Source of the DNA: Acholoe squamosa
Lineage: Eukaryota > Annelida > Polychaeta > Phyllodocida > Polynoidae
Reading direction: 5' to 3'
NCBI GenBank assembly: GCA_949317995.1
Contig: OX439048.1
Span: 31,253,495-31,317,494 of the forward strand
DNA: 64,000 nucleotides
Part shown: positions 34,313-43,596 of the stretch, one piece after another
How the letters are laid out: every line of letters begins with the position of its first letter
How positions within the stretch are numbered: the stretch's first letter is position 1
The notes under the pieces: model-generated
Seen by the model: the letters and a program-made list of their open reading frames with translations, nothing else
Databases searched by the model: none
What the model was told of the DNA's origin: nothing
Position numbers and translations under genes: made by a program

Positions 34313-36826
34313 TTACTGGGTGCTCGTAGAGGCTTCCTCCTCCTGTCTCTCCTCCTTCTCCGGGGCCTTCGGGGTAATAGGCCATGGCTGCCCGCATCTG
34401 GAGCACAGTCCCTCCCTGGAAGCCTTGGCGTACCTGGTTCGGGTCACCTGAACCAGTTCCACATCACCGTCAGCCAAGCTTTGCACTGCCGAGCTGCACA
34501 CCCCCCCCGGCACCACTCTCATCTCGGGCCCCAAGTTCCCCGGGTTCCGCAAGCGCCTCGTATACTCCTGCAGCTCACGGGGGCCTGTGAAGTCCTCATT
34601 CCAGGGCATCAAGTTCTCCTCCACCTCTACCCTTTTTCCAGAGTCGGGAGCCGGGGAAGGGGCAACCACCACGTGGCTTACAGACACTACTCCTTGTGTG
34701 GGAGCCACGCCCCCGTCAGGTATGGGTACCACCTGGGCGTCTGTCACTATTATAACACGTTCGGAGGTCGGTGGGCCTAAAGGGTCCTCATCCTCCACAC
34801 TCCCCTGCACCGTCTCCACCCCCTCCGGCACCAACACCATAGTCTCCATGTGTCCCGCCTCCTCCCCAGCCTCAATTTGTAAGAGAAAGTCCCCCTTGGG
34901 AGACTGCACCACCAGCCCCTCCAATCCAACAGTAACCGTCCTGGGGTAATGCACTAAGTCAGGCCTCCCTTTTGCTCTCCCGGCCATCTTGCCTTTTTGT
35001 TGGGGGGTTACTCCAACGGGTTCCCCCTCATTGTCCCTGGGTTTGCTGCCGGAGCTCGTCTTTGCCGGGGTCTTGGGGCGCTGGCCCGTGGGAGTTAATG
35101 TACTCAGTAATATTTCCTCAAGGCTGCGCCGCGTTCCGGGGGTGGGAGTCTGGGGCACCACTGGTGGACTAGCCTTTTCCGGGGTCTCCCCCGTGCGCAC
35201 GGTAACCTGCTCCATCAGTGTTTCTAATCCTGTTTTCTGGCTACTCTTTCCCGGGCCTTTCCCTTTTCCTCCTCTTGTCTTTTTAGATTTCTGTTCTTTC
35301 AAAGCTCTTTCCTCCTCCGCCACCCTGGCTTCTGCTTCTTTCTTTTCCTCTATAGCCTTCTGTCTTTCCATTTCTCTCTCCTTCTCTAACCTCTTTTGTT
35401 CCTCTAACTCCTTCTGCCTGGCCCTCTCTCTACCAGCTTTGATCATCGCTGCATACTGCTCCTCGAGGTCAGGGTAGCCAGCCACGCCGGGGGGGTATTC
35501 AAAGATCTCTTCATCGACTTTAGCTGGAGCGGAGACCATCTTCGTGGCTACGTCTTCGGGGTCTGGTTTACCTGGTCCCCTGTCCTCCTCCTCCTCCGGG
35601 GAGTCGGGGGTGGAGGTGGCCCCTTCCTCAGCAGATGTGCATAATTCCGGTTCAATGTGGGGCTTGGGGCGGTCCTCCTTTAAGGTGTACTCCGGCAGTT
35701 TTTCAGGGCTGGAATCGAGTCCCCCGGAAATTTCGAATGCCTTTCCTTTTTCCGGGCTGGACTCCTGAGCTGACTGTGAACCGTCGTCTGTGACGTCATC
35801 GTAAGTCCCAACCTTTAGCTGGGTTCTCCGTGTTGGTATACCCGTCCTAGCCGCCTCATATTCCTTTTCTATTTCATCTACGTCTAGTGTGCCCACCGGC
35901 AACTCCTTCTGGAGTCTAGTTAAGGTTTTGGTCGGGGTCTCCCCCGCCCTACTGTACCTGTCCATTAGTAATTTAAGAACAAAGAGAACCTTTCCCTCCT
36001 CCTCTGGCTCCAATTGATATTTACCGGTAACGGGGTCCGTTATCATTTTTGTAACCCGGCGGACAGCTCCCTCCTTACCGGGGGACCGGCGCACCTTTTT
36101 GTCAGGGGGCTCCTCCACTGCCTCCTCGGACACCCGTTTCCGCCCCTTGCCAGTACTACTCCGGGTGGCCACCCCTTGTGCAGGTAGTCCCTGATTGGGG
36201 GGAGTTTTCAGTCCCACCAGTTCCTCTAGATATTTGGCCGCTGCGGCCACCTCCTCCATTTCCTCATCCCCTATGCTTATCCCGGGGGACACCAGTGACG
36301 ATATGATAGAGGCGCTGCCCGGTGTCTGGCTGGAGGGCACCACCGCCTCCGTTTTAGAAGTGCTTGCGGCGGCGAACTCGGCCGGCTCCTCTGCCTTCCC
36401 AGCCCCTCCTTTTGACGTGTGGACCTTAACCTTCCGGGGTTTGCCTTTAGACTTGGGTTTTGTAGACGTGGAGGTGCCTGGAGTTTGTGCTGGAACGGCC
36501 CCCGCCTCCTCTTCACTAGCCAGCCGCAGTTGCTTGGTCTCTTTCGGGGGCACCCATCCTTTTATGTCCGGGTGCTGTCTCTCCACGTGGCGCACCAGGT
36601 CATTCTTGTAATCTTTGGCGACCTGGTATTCACAGCCGGTGGAGGGGCACTCGTATCCTTCCTGCACGGCCTCATGCTTCCTCTGATGGCGTTTTAAAGC
36701 ATCGCTGCGTCCAAAGGCATACGGTTTGCCCTCCTCCCTGCAGATCTCACACCTGTGCTTTGGTATCTGCACTCCCCCTACCCATACCATGGGCACGGAC
36801 TTCTCGTCTTCGTGTGTCTTAGGCAT
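34313..36826 (-). CDS. retrotransposon third ORF: C2H2-finger and coiled-coil protein
   Basis: From the first ATG (36826) it encodes 837 residues. Near the N-terminus are two zinc-finger-like units: C26-C29-H47-H51 (wide C-x2-C-x17-H-x3-H) and C60-C65-H80-H85. A long Pro/Ser/Thr/Glu/Lys-rich region follows, then a Glu/Lys/Arg coiled coil at about residues 455-535, and near the C-terminus a CSRCGQPW knuckle-like motif. It occupies the env position but has no signal peptide, membrane span or furin site. The frame is open well upstream of the ATG, to 37369 inside the end of pol, and that leader is Arg/Ser-rich. Expression could be by frameshift from pol, spliced RNA or reinitiation. Function is unknown; nucleic-acid binding is inferred from the fingers. 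Confidence 0.8.
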   Translation of the reverse strand: MPKTHEDEKSVPMVWVGGVQIPKHRCEICREEGKPYAFGRSDALKRHQRKHEAVQEGYECPSTGCEYQVAKDYKNDLVRHVERQHPDIKGWVPPKETKQLRLASEEEAGAVPAQTPGTSTSTKPKSKGKPRKVKVHTSKGGAGKAEEPAEFAAASTSKTEAVVPSSQTPGSASIISSLVSPGISIGDEEMEEVAAAAKYLEELVGLKTPPNQGLPAQGVATRSSTGKGRKRVSEEAVEEPPDKKVRRSPGKEGAVRRVTKMITDPVTGKYQLEPEEEGKVLFVLKLLMDRYSRAGETPTKTLTRLQKELPVGTLDVDEIEKEYEAARTGIPTRRTQLKVGTYDDVTDDGSQSAQESSPEKGKAFEISGGLDSSPEKLPEYTLKEDRPKPHIEPELCTSAEEGATSTPDSPEEEEDRGPGKPDPEDVATKMVSAPAKVDEEIFEYPPGVAGYPDLEEQYAAMIKAGRERARQKELEEQKRLEKEREMERQKAIEEKKEAEARVAEEERALKEQKSKKTRGGKGKGPGKSSQKTGLETLMEQVTVRTGETPEKASPPVVPQTPTPGTRRSLEEILLSTLTPTGQRPKTPAKTSSGSKPRDNEGEPVGVTPQQKGKMAGRAKGRPDLVHYPRTVTVGLEGLVVQSPKGDFLLQIEAGEEAGHMETMVLVPEGVETVQGSVEDEDPLGPPTSERVIIVTDAQVVPIPDGGVAPTQGVVSVSHVVVAPSPAPDSGKRVEVEENLMPWNEDFTGPRELQEYTRRLRNPGNLGPEMRVVPGGVCSSAVQSLADGDVELVQVTRTRYAKASREGLCSRCGQPWPITPKAPEKEERQEEEASTSTQ

Positions 36827-37299
36827 ATTACCGAGTTCTAACTGCTTCCAATCGATGGTCGATATTGCCGAATCCCGGGGATGAGTCCTTCCTTTATACA
36901 CCCCCGGCCCGGCCACACCCCTCCCCCTTGAGTTGTCTTGGCCAATTAGCAGCCAGGAACCTTCCCCGCACGCCTGTGCCACCGGGGTTTCCCCTGTCAC
37001 GAGGCCGTCACCCGACCGTGAGAACGTCCGCTCTGCTCCTTCCTCCGAACGTTCCGGTGGGTAGTGGACGTGGGAATGGGTTCTTGACCAGCTGTCTTTC
37101 GCACGGTCCTTCTTCCTGTAGGGTTTGTTGTTTACTTTTCGGTGGACTGTCTCCTCGGTGGGCCGTTGGCGGTGTTTATTTCTATCATTCTCCCTTCCCC
37201 CATGCCTAGGGCGGCTGTGGGACCGTGAGGACGAGGATTTGGGTGGAGATCGGCCCCCTCTCTCCCTCCGGCGGCCCTCCCGGTGAACCCCGTCTTTCT

Positions 37300-37369
37300 T
37301 TACGCGCTCCCTTGGCCCTTTTTTTTTTTCTCCTCCCGCCCGGCTTGTGTGTCCCCTGTTACACCATTT
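37300..37369 (-). promoter_or_regulatory. pol/third-ORF overlap with an 11-A slippery run
   Basis: The third-ORF frame opens after a TAG at 37370-37372, and pol stops at 37300-37302. Between them the mRNA has 11 A residues (37319-37329), read by pol as four Lys codons. A minus-one shift on this run (A AAA AAA) enters the third-ORF frame, which then has no stop for about 1,000 codons. Frameshifting or polymerase slippage is inferred. Confidence 0.5.
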
Positions 37370-40053
37370 CTACAGCTCTCCTCCACCTTCCTCATTACAA
37401 CACGTCTGTCCTCCGCCATTTCTATCGGGAAAGTGACTGTTATCTTCAAATAGTGGTCGTCTCCCTCCTCATTGACGTCACTCGCATTCTGGTTTCGTAG
37501 CAACACCGGTTTTGGCGGGGCTATAACTCCGGCAGAGGGCGCGCTCGACGCTTTAGGCGGAGTTTTAGGCCCGTCCCCCGAGCTAGGCGGCGTAGCAGGC
37601 CTGAAGGCGCCCGGCGGTGCCGTGACCCCAGCCTGTACTAAGTGTAGACACGTAGGCGCAACCTTAGGCGTCTCCTCCGCCTTAGGCGGTGTTTTAGGCC
37701 TCCGGGGTAAGCGACCCGGGGCTACTAGACGGCTCTCCCTCTCCTCGTTCCGTTCGTTATCGTGCTCTGCCTCCTCTAGCATTTCATAGACCCGCCACCT
37801 CTCTGCATGCCTGCCTAAGATACGACATCTCTCTGGGTCCTTCCTCCGTCTGGCCCACTCTGCCCTCTTGAACTCGTTTCTTTCCCTAGTTTCTTCTGTC
37901 TCCTCCTCCAGAGGGGATAAATATTCTTCATCCAGGGGGGGTTCGTCATCTGGGGGTTCACCCCTCCAGTGGGCCATTGCAGCTTCTGCTCTCACCCGAG
38001 TCTCCTCCTCCCGCCACCATTTCCACCAGCTGTCCCCACCCTCAGCCATCTTAACAGGTAAGTATGCTTGGTCACGCGGCCCGGGGTTAGGGTCCCTTAT
38101 TATCGCCCGTATCGCCTTAGCCCCCGGCGATCCATCCCCCACTCCATGGTCGGGGTTGGCTACCTCTTCCTCCGCCGGGTCTATCTCCTTGCATTCATCC
38201 CCCAGATCCTCTTCCTCTGGCAGGCAGACCTCCTTTATAGAATCAAAATGTACCACCTTGGTTACACGGCCTCTCTTTATCTTGTACACTGCATCCCCTA
38301 TTCTCTCCTGCACAGTCCACGGGCCGGTCCAATAACATTGCAACTTGGGTGACAGTCCTCTCTTCTTTAGGGGGTGATAGTAGAAGACCTGGGATCCCGT
38401 TGGCAGATGGCCCTCCTCCGCCCTCGCATCATAGTTACGTCGTTGGCGGGCCACCGACCTCCCTATGTTACTCCTAGCTGCCTCATACGCCCGTGCCATC
38501 TTCTCCTGGACCTCAGCCACGTATCCAGCCTTATTCCTCGGGGGTGGGTCCAATGGGTAGATCAGATGCAGGGGGACGGTTGTTTCCCTTCCCAACATCA
38601 TCATGTTAGGCGATACTCCGGTGGAGCTATGCACCGATGACCTATAGGCGGCCATCACAAAGGGGAGCTGCAGGTCCCAATCCTGCTGGTCGGTGGCCAC
38701 CACCGTAGCCAGTAATGCCTCAATGGTCCGGTTAGCTCTTTCCACCATTCCATCACTTTGAGGCCTAAAAGCGCAAGTCCTTGTTTGTTTGACCCCCAGC
38801 AAGGCTACTATCTCCTTGAACAACCCCGACTGGAAATTCTTGCCCTGATCGGTGTGAATCTCCACCGGCGCCCCTAGCCGACATATGAGCTCCTCCACCA
38901 ACTTCCTTGCCACGGTGGGCGCTTCCTGATTGGGAATGGCATAGGCCTCCGTCCACTTAGTGAAATAGTCGGCCGCTACCAGAATGTGTTGATTACCCCG
39001 TGAGGTCGGGGGCAGAGGTCCCATCACATCCAGGGCTACCCTTTGGAGTGGTAGACCAGCCCCAACATGTCCCATTGGAGCTCGGTGGGGGGCGGGGGCT
39101 GCCTTCCGCCGCAGGCACGGCTCACACTGCTCGCACCACCGGGTGACATCCCTCCGGAATTCAGGCCAGTAATATCCTCCCTGTACCCGCCTGATGGTCT
39201 TGTTACGCCCTAGGTGTCCGGCCAGTGGTTCTCCGTGTACCTCCTGCAGCACATCTTTCCTGTTAGGCTTGGGAACTGCTATCTGGAAGTGGGCCGACCC
39301 CGCCTCCCCTATCCACCTCCGGCCCAACACGCCCTTGTGTATTGTCAGCCTCTCTCTCTGGGCATACCAGGCCTTCTTCTCATAGCTCCAGTCCCGTCTT
39401 ACCGCTTCAGTGGGGACCTCTCCTCCTTCCACCCACCCCCGTACCTCCCTGAGAAGGGGGTCATCATTCTGCAGCTTTTCCCATGCCGGCCCCACCGGAG
39501 GGTCCGGTCCCTCCGCGGGGGATCGGTTCCCTCCTTCTAGCACTTGACTCTGAGCTCTTGTGAAGACACGACACCACCGCCTGTCTTCTTCAGGGTCTCT
39601 GCCGCATTGTTTACAGGGTGTCCTGGATAGGCCATCCGCATTACCATGGGCCTTTCCTGGTCGGTGTTGTATCACTATGTCATAAGTGCCTATGATCTGA
39701 AGCCACCGCGCCAGCTGGCCCTCTGGTTCTTTGAACTCCAATAGCCACCGAAGGGATGCATGGTCGGTGCGCACTACCACCGGCCGACCCACTAAATAGT
39801 GTCTGAATTTCCGGAGGCCAAAAACGATGGCTAACAACTCCCGCCGCGTAACACAATAGTTTCTCTCAGGTTTGCTAAGGGTGCGACTGCCATAAGCCAA
39901 TACTCTCTCTTCCCCATCCTGTTCTTGTGCCAGCACCGTGCCCAACCCCGTATCACTGGCGTCCGTGTCCATAATAAGCTGGCCTTCTGGTCGGGGGAAC
40001 CCCAGGATAGGAGCTTCTATCAATTTCTGCTTCAGTATCTCGAAGGCATTTTC
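37300..40053 (-). CDS. pol: pol, second part: RNase H, integrase and a long charged tail
   Basis: The frame continues directly from the interrupted protease-RT part, after the TGA at 40054-40056; the first ATG is at 40023. RNase H is marked by the MDTDASDTG start, TRRELLAIVFGL and the later TDHASLRWLL and GNADGLSR blocks. Integrase follows, with an HHCC zinc domain (VHGEPLAGHLG to CEQCEPC) and a DDE core (ALDVMGPLP, EIHTDQGKNF and the downstream Glu). A GPY/F-type module (YWTGPWTVQE) comes next. An unusually long acidic/Pro-rich tail (about 290 residues) ends in a Lys run. In an intact copy it would be cleaved from a Gag-Pol polyprotein. Confidence 0.9.
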   Translation of the reverse strand, partial: ENAFEILKQKLIEAPILGFPRPEGQLIMDTDASDTGLGTVLAQEQDGEERVLAYGSRTLSKPERNYCVTRRELLAIVFGLRKFRHYLVGRPVVVRTDHASLRWLLEFKEPEGQLARWLQIIGTYDIVIQHRPGKAHGNADGLSRTPCKQCGRDPEEDRRWCRVFTRAQSQVLEGGNRSPAEGPDPPVGPAWEKLQNDDPLLREVRGWVEGGEVPTEAVRRDWSYEKKAWYAQRERLTIHKGVLGRRWIGEAGSAHFQIAVPKPNRKDVLQEVHGEPLAGHLGRNKTIRRVQGGYYWPEFRRDVTRWCEQCEPCLRRKAAPAPHRAPMGHVGAGLPLQRVALDVMGPLPPTSRGNQHILVAADYFTKWTEAYAIPNQEAPTVARKLVEELICRLGAPVEIHTDQGKNFQSGLFKEIVALLGVKQTRTCAFRPQSDGMVERANRTIEALLATVVATDQQDWDLQLPFVMAAYRSSVHSSTGVSPNMMMLGRETTVPLHLIYPLDPPPRNKAGYVAEVQEKMARAYEAARSNIGRSVARQRRNYDARAEEGHLPTGSQVFYYHPLKKRGLSPKLQCYWTGPWTVQERIGDAVYKIKRGRVTKVVHFDSIKEVCLPEEEDLGDECKEIDPAEEEVANPDHGVGDGSPGAKAIRAIIRDPNPGPRDQAYLPVKMAEGGDSWWKWWREEETRVRAEAAMAHWRGEPPDDEPPLDEEYLSPLEEETEETRERNEFKRAEWARRRKDPERCRILGRHAERWRVYEMLEEAEHDNERNEERESRLVAPGRLPRRPKTPPKAEETPKVAPTCLHLVQAGVTAPPGAFRPATPPSSGDGPKTPPKASSAPSAGVIAPPKPVLLRNQNASDVNEEGDDHYLKITVTFPIEMAEDRRVVMRKVEESCRNGVTGDTQAGREEKKKKGQGSA

Positions 40054-41745
40054 TCACTCCGGCGTCCACTTGAAAGGCCGTCCCTTTTCCGCCAGAGAAC
40101 TGAGGGGTTTAGCCTTAGTTGAGAAGTCGGGGATGAAGGCTCTATAATACCCCGCCAGACCGAGAAAACTCCTCACTTCTGTGATATTCTGTGGTGGGGG
40201 CCACCCCCGAACAGCCTCCACCTTGCCTGGGTCGTTCCCTACCCCAGCCTCACTGATCTGGTGCCCCAGAAACAGTATCCTCCGGCGGGCCAGTTGGCAT
40301 TTGGAGGGTTTTATCTTAAGGCCGGCCTCCGCCAGTCTTTGTAGTACCTCGCCCAACCTCTCCATATGCTGTTCAAAGGACTCGGCAAACACGACAATGT
40401 CGTCTAAATATACCAAACAGGTACGCCACTGAAGCCCCCGCATGGCAACCTCCATCACTCGCTCAAACGTCCCTGGGGCATTACATAACCCAAACGGCAT
40501 TCTGATGAATTGGTAGAGCCCCCGGTGGGTGGTGAACGCTGTCTTCTCTCTGTCCTCCGCCCTTACATCTAGTTGCCAATACCCACTGGCAAGATCCATT
40601 GATGAGAACCAGGTGGCCCCCGCCATAGTATCCAAGCAGTCCTCCACCCGGGGCAGAGGGTAGGCATCTTTCACTGTAGCTTTGTTTAACCGCCTATAGT
40701 CCACACAGAAACGGGTTGTCCCGTCTTTCTTCTTCACTAGCACCACCGGAGATGCCCATGGGCTTACTGAAGGCTCGATTACCCCTGCCTCCAACATTTT
40801 CTCAACCTCCTCTTCCACCGTGGCCCTTCGGTGGGGGGCTAAGCGTCTTGGGGGCTGCTTTATAGGGGGTTGATCCCCCGTATCTATTTGGTGTTGGGCC
40901 ATAGTGGTGTGTCCCTTATCACCCTTATGACACTGGAAGGCCGCCAGGTGTTGATTAAGTAACCCCGCAAGCTCCTTTCTTCTGTCTGGCTCTGTTCCCT
41001 CCACCAGCTCTCTTATAAGCCCTCTCTTCTCCTCCGGCGACATAGCCTCCACCCGACGGCACCAGCTTCCGGGGTTCACCCCCGGATCCTCTCCCGGCGT
41101 TTCCACCCGTTGGATGCCACCCAGAGTCATATCCTTGTAGACGATGATCGGTTCCAGCCCAGGGTTCAGCACCCTGACCCAGGTTTCTCTGTTTATTGGC
41201 TGGACCAGGCCTCTGCCCACCAGGAAGTGGGGTTCACCCTTGTGCCCGGCCATACTTTCTATCAGGCCATTCCCACCGTCCAACCACCGACCCATCACCG
41301 CGCCTTCCAGGAATGCTTCCTCCCCCGCTCCGACCACTGCTGAGCGGGTGCTCACCACTCGACACAACGATTCTGGTTGGGTCCAGATTAATCTTCCCCT
41401 GGCCACGTCCACCACAAGCTGGTTTTCTCGTAGAAAGGCGGCGCCCAATATTCCTTCCGTCCCTGTGTCCCCCACGATAAACATCGCGTTCGTGCTCCTG
41501 GTCCCCAATTGTAATGAAGCCTGCACCTCCCCTTTAAGTTTCAGGGGTCTTCCATCCACCGAAAAGACAACTTCCCCCGTTTCTTGGAGCGGCCGATCAC
41601 CCCCATGTCGTTCCCACCACCCGTGGGAGATAAGGTTTAGTGAGGCGCCAGTATCTACCAGCATCTGTATAACGGCTCCCTCCAACTTGCCTTCCACTAT
41701 TAGTCCTCCGCCGCCCCTCTCTCGCCTTCCTTGCACAATATTCAT
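40054..41745 (-). pseudogene. pol: pol, first part: protease and reverse transcriptase, ended by an in-frame stop
   Basis: Counting from the ATG at 41745, the aspartic protease motif DTGAS is at residues 31-35. The reverse transcriptase follows, with FCVDYRRLNKAT, the MPFGLCNAPGTF block and the catalytic YLDD at residue 446. The frame stops at TGA (40054-40056) in the RT to RNase H connection, and homologous sequence continues in the same frame immediately after. This is one nonsense change in an otherwise open pol, so this copy is probably defective. Pol is minus-one relative to gag and is open upstream of this ATG across the frameshift signal, so the ATG need not be the real start. Confidence 0.9.
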
Positions 41746-41802
41746 AGGCCCAATCCCCCCGACCTGTACCTGGCCTTGGGTAGAGGTCGGTTCTAGTTTC
41801 CC
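41746..41802 (-). promoter_or_regulatory. minus-one programmed frameshift signal (slippery site, hairpin, possible pseudoknot)
   Basis: In element orientation the heptamer GGGAAAC (41802-41796) fits X-XXY-YYZ in the gag frame and is followed at once by the gag stop TAG. After a 5-nt spacer, CCGACCT (41790-41784) pairs with AGGTCGG (41765-41759). TACC pairs with GGTA inside that stem. The 8-nt loop contains AGGCC, which can pair with GGCCT at 41750-41746 to give an H-type pseudoknot. A minus-one slip enters pol. GGGAAAC is an established retroviral-type slippery heptamer. Confidence 0.8.
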
Positions 41803-42836
41803 GATGGAATAACATCCTTTCCCGTCTCGGGGGCCCCCCCAGGTTTGTCAGTTCTCCTGTTGGGGCACTCCCGCTTGAAATGCCCTTCCTGACCGCACCC
41901 ATAGCAGGCAGTACTCCGCCTCTTCTTCTCGGTGGAGAGAGGCTCCTCCATCTTCTTAGCCATACGGTCCATTAGCTCCACCATTTTATCCATCCTGTCG
42001 GTGTTGGTTTTGAGATGCTCATTTACCGACGCATCAGCGGTCCTAACCCTCTGCGATGTTTCCTGCTCCACCTTCAGGTAGGCTTCTGCCCCCACGGCTG
42101 TCATGACGGCAGCTTGTAGGTCCTTTGGCTGTGACTGATAGACCCATTGTCTTAGAGGATTATCCAAACATAGCAGGAATCTGTCCAAAACCAGGGTGTC
42201 TGTAGTTCGGGCGTCGGCCTCGGGGTAAGCTAGTCGGGTGTACTTCATCAGATCCTCCCTCAATTCTTGCAACGCCTCCCCCTTCCTCCGTACCCTGGTG
42301 CGGAGGACAGCTTTATAGGTCTCTTCTTGATTGGTGGGCTCGAACCTTTCGACCAGCGCCTTCCGGAGTTCGGTGTACCCTTCCGGCGTAGCAGGTTTTC
42401 TGCCGTTCAACAGCCTCCGAGCGGCCCCCGCCAAACTCAGCCCTAGGAACATGCCGGCCTCAGCCTCGTCCCATCCATTCACCTTCACACACAGGTCGAA
42501 GTGGTTGAGGTAATCGCCTAGATCCCCCGTCCCGTCGTATTTTGTGGGTTTAACCACCGGCTTTCCTTTTGCACTCACTTCGCCGTCAGCTCCGCCAGAT
42601 AGGGACGGCAACGCAGGTAACCGGGTTTCATCCACTGATGGCTGCTCTCCCCCGATCACCTCTTTTTTTACCGTCATCCCCTCTCCCTTGTTGTCAGGGC
42701 CCTCCGTCCCTCTTCCTTCCTCCCGTCCCTCCGCTGCCGGTTTCATCTTCCTATGCTTTGAGAGAGTCTCTAGGAGCTGGTCCCACTCCTCCTCCATCCA
42801 ATCCTCTGACCCTTCCTCCAATCTCCTCCGAGTCAT
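41793..42836 (-). CDS. gag: gag (capsid and nucleocapsid)
   Basis: The product has 347 residues from the ATG at 42836. An acidic/basic N-terminal region is followed by a retrotransposon-gag capsid domain (YDGTGDLGDYLNHFDLCV onward, with LVERFEP and a Leu-rich C-terminal half). A single CCHC zinc knuckle, CYGCGQEGHFKREC, begins near residue 311. It ends at TAG directly after the slippery heptamer, and its start overlaps the upstream small ORF by ATGA. The role is RNA packaging and virus-like particle assembly in the cytoplasm. Confidence 0.9.
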   Translation of the reverse strand: MTRRRLEEGSEDWMEEEWDQLLETLSKHRKMKPAAEGREEGRGTEGPDNKGEGMTVKKEVIGGEQPSVDETRLPALPSLSGGADGEVSAKGKPVVKPTKYDGTGDLGDYLNHFDLCVKVNGWDEAEAGMFLGLSLAGAARRLLNGRKPATPEGYTELRKALVERFEPTNQEETYKAVLRTRVRRKGEALQELREDLMKYTRLAYPEADARTTDTLVLDRFLLCLDNPLRQWVYQSQPKDLQAAVMTAVGAEAYLKVEQETSQRVRTADASVNEHLKTNTDRMDKMVELMDRMAKKMEEPLSTEKKRRSTACYGCGQEGHFKRECPNRRTDKPGGAPETGKDVIPSGN

Positions 42837-43168
42837 GCTTGAAGTATTTCAGTCTTGCCTCTGGGTTGGCGCCTCCCCCGGCTAGGCCTCCGGGGTATCT
42901 CCCTCTCCACCTCCTCCTTCTCCCATGGCCATCTGAAGTCGTTTACGGGACTTGCACGCCCTCCTCCCACCTCTACCTGGTTGCCTTCCCCCGTCCAATT
43001 CCGATCCATAGGCTCCTCCTGCCTTTCGGGGTATGGTTCCCCAGGTCTGCTTTCTGTGGGTCTTCTGATTGTCACCTCCTCGTCCACTACTTCCAAGAGG
43101 GTCCCCCGACCAACTCCTTCTCCTTCCAATTTCAATGAGTCTGTTCCCGTTATCCTTGCCTCCGCCAT
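42833..43168 (-). CDS. small 5' ORF of the retrotransposon (111 aa)
   Basis: It begins with the first ATG after the PBS (43168). It encodes an Arg/Glu/Gly-rich, probably disordered 111-residue protein with no recognised domain, and its TGA overlaps the gag ATG as ATGA. Gag is minus-one relative to it, but I see no slippery heptamer in the overlap, so termination-reinitiation is the simpler idea. It may be an N-terminal gag piece or a translation-control ORF. Confidence 0.6.
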   Translation of the reverse strand: MAEARITGTDSLKLEGEGVGRGTLLEVVDEEVTIRRPTESRPGEPYPERQEEPMDRNWTGEGNQVEVGGGRASPVNDFRWPWEKEEVEREIPRRPSRGRRQPRGKTEILQA

Positions 43169-43192
43169 CTCTAGTCCTGCGTGGATCCGTTG

Positions 43193-43210
43193 AAAACACC
43201 GCTGTCACCA
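43193..43210 (-). promoter_or_regulatory. primer-binding site (tRNA-Leu-like)
   Basis: One base after the 5' LTR end (ACA), the element strand reads TGGTGACAGCGGTG. This is complementary to a tRNA 3' end ...CACCGCTGTCACCA and closest, from memory of animal tRNAs, to a leucine tRNA acceptor end with about one mismatch. The TGG start and position are diagnostic; the tRNA identity is tentative. Confidence 0.7.
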
Positions 43211-43211
43211 A

Positions 43212-43596
43212 TGTAGCGCACTTCAAGCTCCTCCGGATAAGAGAATGACGACCAGTAACACGGACAAGTATAATTAACGTGAATTCTTTATTGCCTGGCT
43301 TGCTCTGCCACACCAGCTAAGTATATCTCTATCTATATGCCGCTGCTCCTCCTCTCTGGTGCAAGTGCCGGTGCGTCCTATAGCCACCCCAAGCTCAGAC
43401 TGCCTGTCCGGTGGGACACCTCCAGTATTTATACACTTGCAAGTCCACCGGCGCTGGTGTATGTACAACATACACCGCCGCCGAAGACGCTACTCCGAAT
43501 AACACAATGCTGACGTGACTCCGCCTCCGCCGGCTTCCCCCCGCCCCCATGCCAGGATGGTTTCGGGATCCACCGACGTCGGCTCGGTCTACGCCA

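Noticed and set aside
34313-36826. Third retrotransposon ORF as env
   Set aside because: No signal peptide, transmembrane segment, furin site or fusion-peptide-like stretch; zinc fingers and coiled coil point elsewhere.
40054-40056. Selenocysteine reading of the TGA in pol
   Set aside because: No SECIS element is recognisable and a simple nonsense mutation explains it.
33902-42885. Many plus-strand ORFs across the retrotransposon
   Set aside because: Shadows of the GC-rich minus-strand gag, pol and third-ORF frames.
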